A DNA stretch of 64,000 bases from Novosphingobium subterraneum (GTDB taxonomy: Bacteria > Pseudomonadota > Alphaproteobacteria > Sphingomonadales > Sphingomonadaceae), in assembly GCF_000807925.1 (NCBI RefSeq), contig NZ_JRVC01000023.1, positions 48,211 to 112,210 of the forward strand, in the 5' to 3' direction. A model generated the notes under the pieces. The model had not been told where the DNA came from. It did no database searches and saw only the letters and a list, made by a program, of their open reading frames with translations. The position numbers and the translations under genes were made by a program. Positions 60,584-64,000 of the stretch are shown here, in pieces. The first letter of the stretch is position 1. The number at the start of each line of letters is the position of its first letter.

Positions 60584-62248
60584 TCAGGCCGTGGCCGCTC
60601 GCGGCATTTCGGGCAGTTCGTTGACCGAGATCGCGGGGGCGCTGGGCAACAGGTTGTGGCTGGCCAGCAGGGCCCGTACGGCGTCTGCGTCTTCAGGCTG
60701 ACCGTAGAGATAGCCCTGGCCCTTGAAGGAGCCGTATTTGCGCAGTTCGTCGAGCACTTCCGGGCTTTCGATGCCTTCGGCAGTGATCGGCAGGTCCATG
60801 CCCTTCCCAAGCGACGAGATCGCTTCGATGATGGTACCGCTGTCCTTGCTCTTGCCGAGCGTCGAGACGAAGAAGCGGTCGATCTTGATCCGGTCGAAGG
60901 GCAGGGTGCGCAGCTGCGCCAATGACGAATAACCGGTGCCGAAATCGTCGAGGCTGATGCGGATGCCTTGATTCTTCAGGCTGGTGATCAGGGTGCGCAC
61001 GACGCCGACGTTTTCATGCAGGCATGTCTCGGTAATCTCGATGTCGAGCCGGTGCGGCGGGAAGTTGGCTTCGACCAGCAGCTTGAGCAGCTTCTGGGCA
61101 AACCACGGATCGCGCAGCTGCAGCGGCGAGATGTTGACCGAGAGAGTGAGGCGAGGATCCCATTCGCGCGCATCGCGCAGCGCCTGACGGATCAGGCTTT
61201 CCGACAGCTCCGAGATCAGGCCGATTTCTTCTGCGATCGGAATGAAAAGTTCGGGCGAGAGCAGGCCATGCCTGGGGCTCTTCCAGCGGGCAAGCATTTC
61301 GAAGCCGGTCAGCTCGCCGGTGTCGAGATCGACTTGCTTTTCGTAATAGGGCACGAATTCGCCGCGAGGAATACCTTCGCGGATGCCGCGTTCGAGTTCG
61401 CTGCGGAAGCGCAGTTCGCTCTCCATGTTCTGTTCGAACCAGTAGTAGCGGTTCCGTCCGCCCTTCTTTGCCTGGTACATGGCCAGGTCGGCGCGGTGGA
61501 TCAGCAGTTCCGCCAGGGTGCCGGCGTCGTTCGGGTCGGCCGGTCCCGTGTTGGCAAGGCCAATGGAGGCTGTCACTTCAAGTGCGAGTCCGTCGATTTC
61601 CACCGGGCGCGCGATCGAAGCGTTCAGGCGGATCATCAGGCGGTCGATGGCTTCGACATGATCCGGATCGTAAATGGTGGCAAAGGCGAATTCGTCGCCG
61701 CCAAGGCGCGCCATGATCGATTTCTCGGGCAACAGCGCGCGAATCCGTTCGGCGGTCTGCAGCAGCACGGCATCGCCAGCCTGGTGGCCGTGCGCATCGT
61801 TCGACTTCTTGAAGTTGTCGAGATCCATCATCATCGCCACCACCTCATGACCGGTGGCCCGGGCGGTGTGGATCATGTCCTGCAGGGCAGGGCCGATACT
61901 CCGGCGGTTGAGGCAGCCGGTGAGGGGGTCGGTATGGGCCAGTCTGTGGGCCACTTCCTCGGCAACTCGGCGCTGGCCGACTTCGCGGGTGAGATCGACA
62001 TAGCGCCGCCAACCGAACAGGAGGAGGGCGATATTGAGCACAAGCGCGGTGCCGAGCATCGGTTCTTGCGGCCTTGCGCCCGTCGCGAGTGAATGCAGGA
62101 AATCGCGCAGCACGGATGAGCCGTTCGCCACGAAGAGCAGCACGGCTGCAATGATGACGCCGAGACCCACGATGTCGTGATCTCGCCGGTCCTTGAGCGC
62201 GATGCTTGTGGCATCCGGCTCGTTGAACTTGATAGGCGCTGTCGCCAT
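60584..62248 (-). CDS. Diguanylate cyclase/phosphodiesterase (GGDEF-EAL), membrane-bound
   Basis: 554 residues. Two N-terminal membrane helices (about 28-45 and 62-82), GGDEF domain with intact RLGGDEF and metal-site Asp in MMDLDNFK, no RxxD inhibition site upstream of it. EAL domain: the motif reads EML (FEMLARW) rather than EAL, but the other catalytic residues are present (EITETCL, SLDDFGTGYSS, IKIDR, TAEGIE), so both activities may work. ATG 62248 chosen from the MATAPIKFNE start. Controls c-di-GMP, signal unknown. Single gene. Confidence 0.92.
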   Translation of the reverse strand: MATAPIKFNEPDATSIALKDRRDHDIVGLGVIIAAVLLFVANGSSVLRDFLHSLATGARPQEPMLGTALVLNIALLLFGWRRYVDLTREVGQRRVAEEVAHRLAHTDPLTGCLNRRSIGPALQDMIHTARATGHEVVAMMMDLDNFKKSNDAHGHQAGDAVLLQTAERIRALLPEKSIMARLGGDEFAFATIYDPDHVEAIDRLMIRLNASIARPVEIDGLALEVTASIGLANTGPADPNDAGTLAELLIHRADLAMYQAKKGGRNRYYWFEQNMESELRFRSELERGIREGIPRGEFVPYYEKQVDLDTGELTGFEMLARWKSPRHGLLSPELFIPIAEEIGLISELSESLIRQALRDAREWDPRLTLSVNISPLQLRDPWFAQKLLKLLVEANFPPHRLDIEITETCLHENVGVVRTLITSLKNQGIRISLDDFGTGYSSLAQLRTLPFDRIKIDRFFVSTLGKSKDSGTIIEAISSLGKGMDLPITAEGIESPEVLDELRKYGSFKGQGYLYGQPEDADAVRALLASHNLLPSAPAISVNELPEMPRAATA

Positions 62249-62582
62249 GCCCCCGCTTTCATCTCTGCCGCATGTCCTGCGGCCCGATTCCGTCAGGGCC
62301 ATGGCTAAGGGAACGTCCTGAAATTTTGGTTAAGGACTGTTTCTTACGCAGGGCAGGCGTTGCGGGCGGACAGCAGGCCGGGTGGCCAATCGGCCCAAGC
62401 TGCTTGCCTTGCGGGCAAAGCGAGGCTAAGGGGCAGGCCTGCGAGCGCCATTGCGTCTTGCGGATTCGACAACGGCCCCTGTTCAGGATGCCACACGCTG
62501 GTCGGCGAGGTTTCGCCCACCGGCGTTTTTCGCGTTACGCGAAAGTGGTTCCCGATCAAGGGCATGATGATGGGAATTGCGC
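62249..62582. other. Gene-free spacer between the GGDEF-EAL gene and ffh
   Basis: 334 bases without a convincing gene. It must hold both promoters of the divergent genes. One perfect palindrome, TTTCGCG-TTA-CGCGAAA at 62528-62544, lies about 40 bases before the ffh start and could be an operator. GGGA at 62571-62574 is a possible ribosome site for ffh. Confidence 0.5.
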
Positions 62583-64000
62583 GTGTTCGACAGTCTTTCA
62601 GACCGGCTTGGAGGCGTATTCGATCGCCTGCGTGGCCGCGGCGCGCTGCGTGAGGAAGATGTCCTTGCGGCGATGCGCGAAGTGCGGATCGCGTTGCTTG
62701 AGGCCGACGTTGCCCTTCCCGTCGTTCGCCGATTTATTGACTCCGTTTCGGAGCAAGCCGTTGGCCAGTCGGTCCTGAAGTCGGTCACGCCCGGCCAGCA
62801 GGTCGTCAAGATCGTCAACGATGCGCTGGTCGAGATGCTTGGTGGCGGCACGGCCGAGCTTGACCTGAACGCCGCGCCGCCCGTTGTGATCATGATGGTC
62901 GGCCTGCAGGGGTCGGGCAAGACCACCAGCACGGCCAAGATCGGCAAGTTGCTGAAGGAAAAGCAGGGCAAGAAGGTCCTGATGGCCTCGCTGGACGTCA
63001 ATCGTCCGGCGGCGCAGGAACAGCTTCGCGTTCTGGGCGAACAGGCGGGCGTTGCCACGCTGCCGATCATCACCGGGCAGCAGCCGGTCGACATCGCCAC
63101 CCGCGCCGTGAACGCGGCCAAGCTGCAGGCGGTCGACGTCCTTCTGCTCGACACCGCAGGCCGACTCCACGTCGATCAGGCGCTGATGGACGAGATGAAG
63201 GCGGTTGCCGCTGTCTCGGCCCCGAAGGAAACGCTGCTCGTCGTCGACTCGCTGACGGGCCAGGATGCGGTCAACGTTGCACAGTCGTTCTCGGGCGAAG
63301 TCGATCTTACCGGCGTGATCCTCACCCGCATGGACGGTGATGCGCGTGGCGGTGCGGCGCTGTCGATGCGGGCCGTTACCGGCAAGCCGATCAAGTTTGC
63401 CGCAACCGGCGAAAAGCTGGACGCGATCGAGCCGTTCCATCCGGAGCGCGTCGCTGGCCGTATCCTCGGCATGGGCGACATCGTGTCCATCGTCGAGAAG
63501 GCGGCGGCGACGATACAGGCGGAAGACGCCGAGAAGCTCGCCCAGCGCATGGCCAAGGGTCAGTTCGACATGAACGACCTGCGCACCCAGTTGCGCCAGA
63601 TGCAGAACATGGGCGGTCTTGGTGTGCTGGCGGGCATGATGCCGGGCATGAAGAAGGCCAAGGCGGCGATGGCGCAGTCCGGCATGGACGACAAGGTGCT
63701 GCTGCGCATGGACGCGATCATCGGTTCGATGACGCCCAAGGAACGCGAGAAGCCCGAACTGCTCAACGCCAAGCGCAAGATCCGCGTCGCCAAGGGTTCC
63801 GGCACGCAGGTGCAGGACGTCAACAAGCTTCTGAAGATGCACCAGGAAATGGCCAAGGCCATGAAGCAGATCAAGAAGATGGGCGGCCTCAAGGGGCTGG
63901 GCGCGCTTTTCGGCAAGGGTGGCCTTGGCGCCGCGATGCCGGGGCTGGACCAGCAGATGGGGCCCGGGGGCTTGGGCGGCGGTCTCGGCGGTCTGGGTGG
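62583..64000 (+). CDS. ffh: Signal recognition particle protein Ffh, 3' end outside window
   Basis: 472 codons visible, open to the window edge. GTG start; N domain (FDSLSDRLGGVFDRLRGRGAL), then the GTPase: GLQGSGKTTSTAKIGKLL, SLDVNRPAAQEQLR, LLLDTAGRLHVDQ, TRMDGDARGGAALS, then the Met-rich M domain (LRQMQNMGGLGVLAGMMPGMKKAKAAM) that grips signal sequences and SRP RNA. The C-terminus becomes Gly-rich (GGLGGGLGGLGG). Partner of the SRP RNA at 18362 and FtsY at 57571. Confidence 0.97.
   Translation, partial: MFDSLSDRLGGVFDRLRGRGALREEDVLAAMREVRIALLEADVALPVVRRFIDSVSEQAVGQSVLKSVTPGQQVVKIVNDALVEMLGGGTAELDLNAAPPVVIMMVGLQGSGKTTSTAKIGKLLKEKQGKKVLMASLDVNRPAAQEQLRVLGEQAGVATLPIITGQQPVDIATRAVNAAKLQAVDVLLLDTAGRLHVDQALMDEMKAVAAVSAPKETLLVVDSLTGQDAVNVAQSFSGEVDLTGVILTRMDGDARGGAALSMRAVTGKPIKFAATGEKLDAIEPFHPERVAGRILGMGDIVSIVEKAAATIQAEDAEKLAQRMAKGQFDMNDLRTQLRQMQNMGGLGVLAGMMPGMKKAKAAMAQSGMDDKVLLRMDAIIGSMTPKEREKPELLNAKRKIRVAKGSGTQVQDVNKLLKMHQEMAKAMKQIKKMGGLKGLGALFGKGGLGAAMPGLDQQMGPGGLGGGLGGLG

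Overview
The window is a 64 kb GC-rich piece of an alphaproteobacterial chromosome, most likely a sphingomonad close to Novosphingobium. This rests on the gene repertoire and order: rpsB-tsf-pyrH-frr-uppS-cdsA-dxr-rseP-bamA-ompH-fabZ with no lpxD, an NDUFS4-like complex I protein, a FAT GUY-type receiver and C-lacking L31. No species can be assigned from sequence alone. Most of the window is ordinary core genome.

Layout. 1-1.8 kb: 3' part of uvrA. 1.8-5.6 kb: an accessory, repeat-rich stretch. It holds a low-GC stand-alone NDT/TIR-like protein, a nucleotidyltransferase plus 60-residue protein cassette between two ~120 bp direct repeats, and an HTH protein riddled with palindromic repeats. 5.5-15.4 kb: ABC-F ATPase, two paralogous secreted proteins, tRNA-Ile2(CAU), a polysaccharide deacetylase with an overlapping degenerate histidine kinase, an Lrp regulator, chorismate mutase, a long-chain prenyl diphosphate synthase and an aldo/keto reductase. 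15.5-23.5 kb: hrpB, NDUFS4-like gene, SRP RNA, dnaX-ybaB, mlaA and a stand-alone SIR2-like protein. 23.7-31.4 kb: lon, HU, a lipoprotein, rlmB, tRNA-Tyr, a hydrolase, psd-pssA and a small membrane protein with an unusual control region. 31.9-43.3 kb: the translation/envelope supercluster rpsB to rpmE. 43.3-47.1 kb: MarR, a prolyl-4-hydroxylase-like protein, minor pseudopilins gspHIJK and tRNA-His. 47.2-52.2 kb: cytochrome c maturation genes ccmCDEFGHI, nearly all joined by ATGA/GTGA overlaps. 52.2-55.7 kb: kup behind a perfect sigma-EcfG-type promoter, then an HWE-type kinase with an overlapping FAT GUY receiver. 55.7-64 kb: lipoprotein, PuuD-like membrane protein, yciB-ftsY-mtaB-dapF, a GGDEF-EAL protein and the 5' part of ffh.

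How the genes work together. The SRP RNA, FtsY and Ffh in this window make up the co-translational targeting pathway. Psd and PssA make phosphatidylethanolamine. UppS, Dxr and the prenyl synthase belong to isoprenoid supply. RseP, BamA, OmpH/Skp and MlaA serve the outer membrane. CcmC-I mature c-type cytochromes.

Points most worth attention: (1) a 92-residue single-TM/coiled-coil protein (31152-31430, minus) whose upstream region carries an exact alphaproteobacterial LexA box between -35 and -10 elements, two DnaA boxes and clustered GANTC sites, the pattern expected of a damage- or cell-cycle-regulated division factor; (2) a palindromic repeat family (four copies here) with one copy inserted in frame inside mtaB and one that appears to have shifted the frame of the HTH gene at 4332; (3) the nucleotidyltransferase/small-protein cassette between direct repeats; (4) two orphan NAD/nucleotide-type proteins (2218 and 22456) that could be defence effectors; (5) a general-stress-type promoter in front of kup next to a stress-type kinase/receiver pair.
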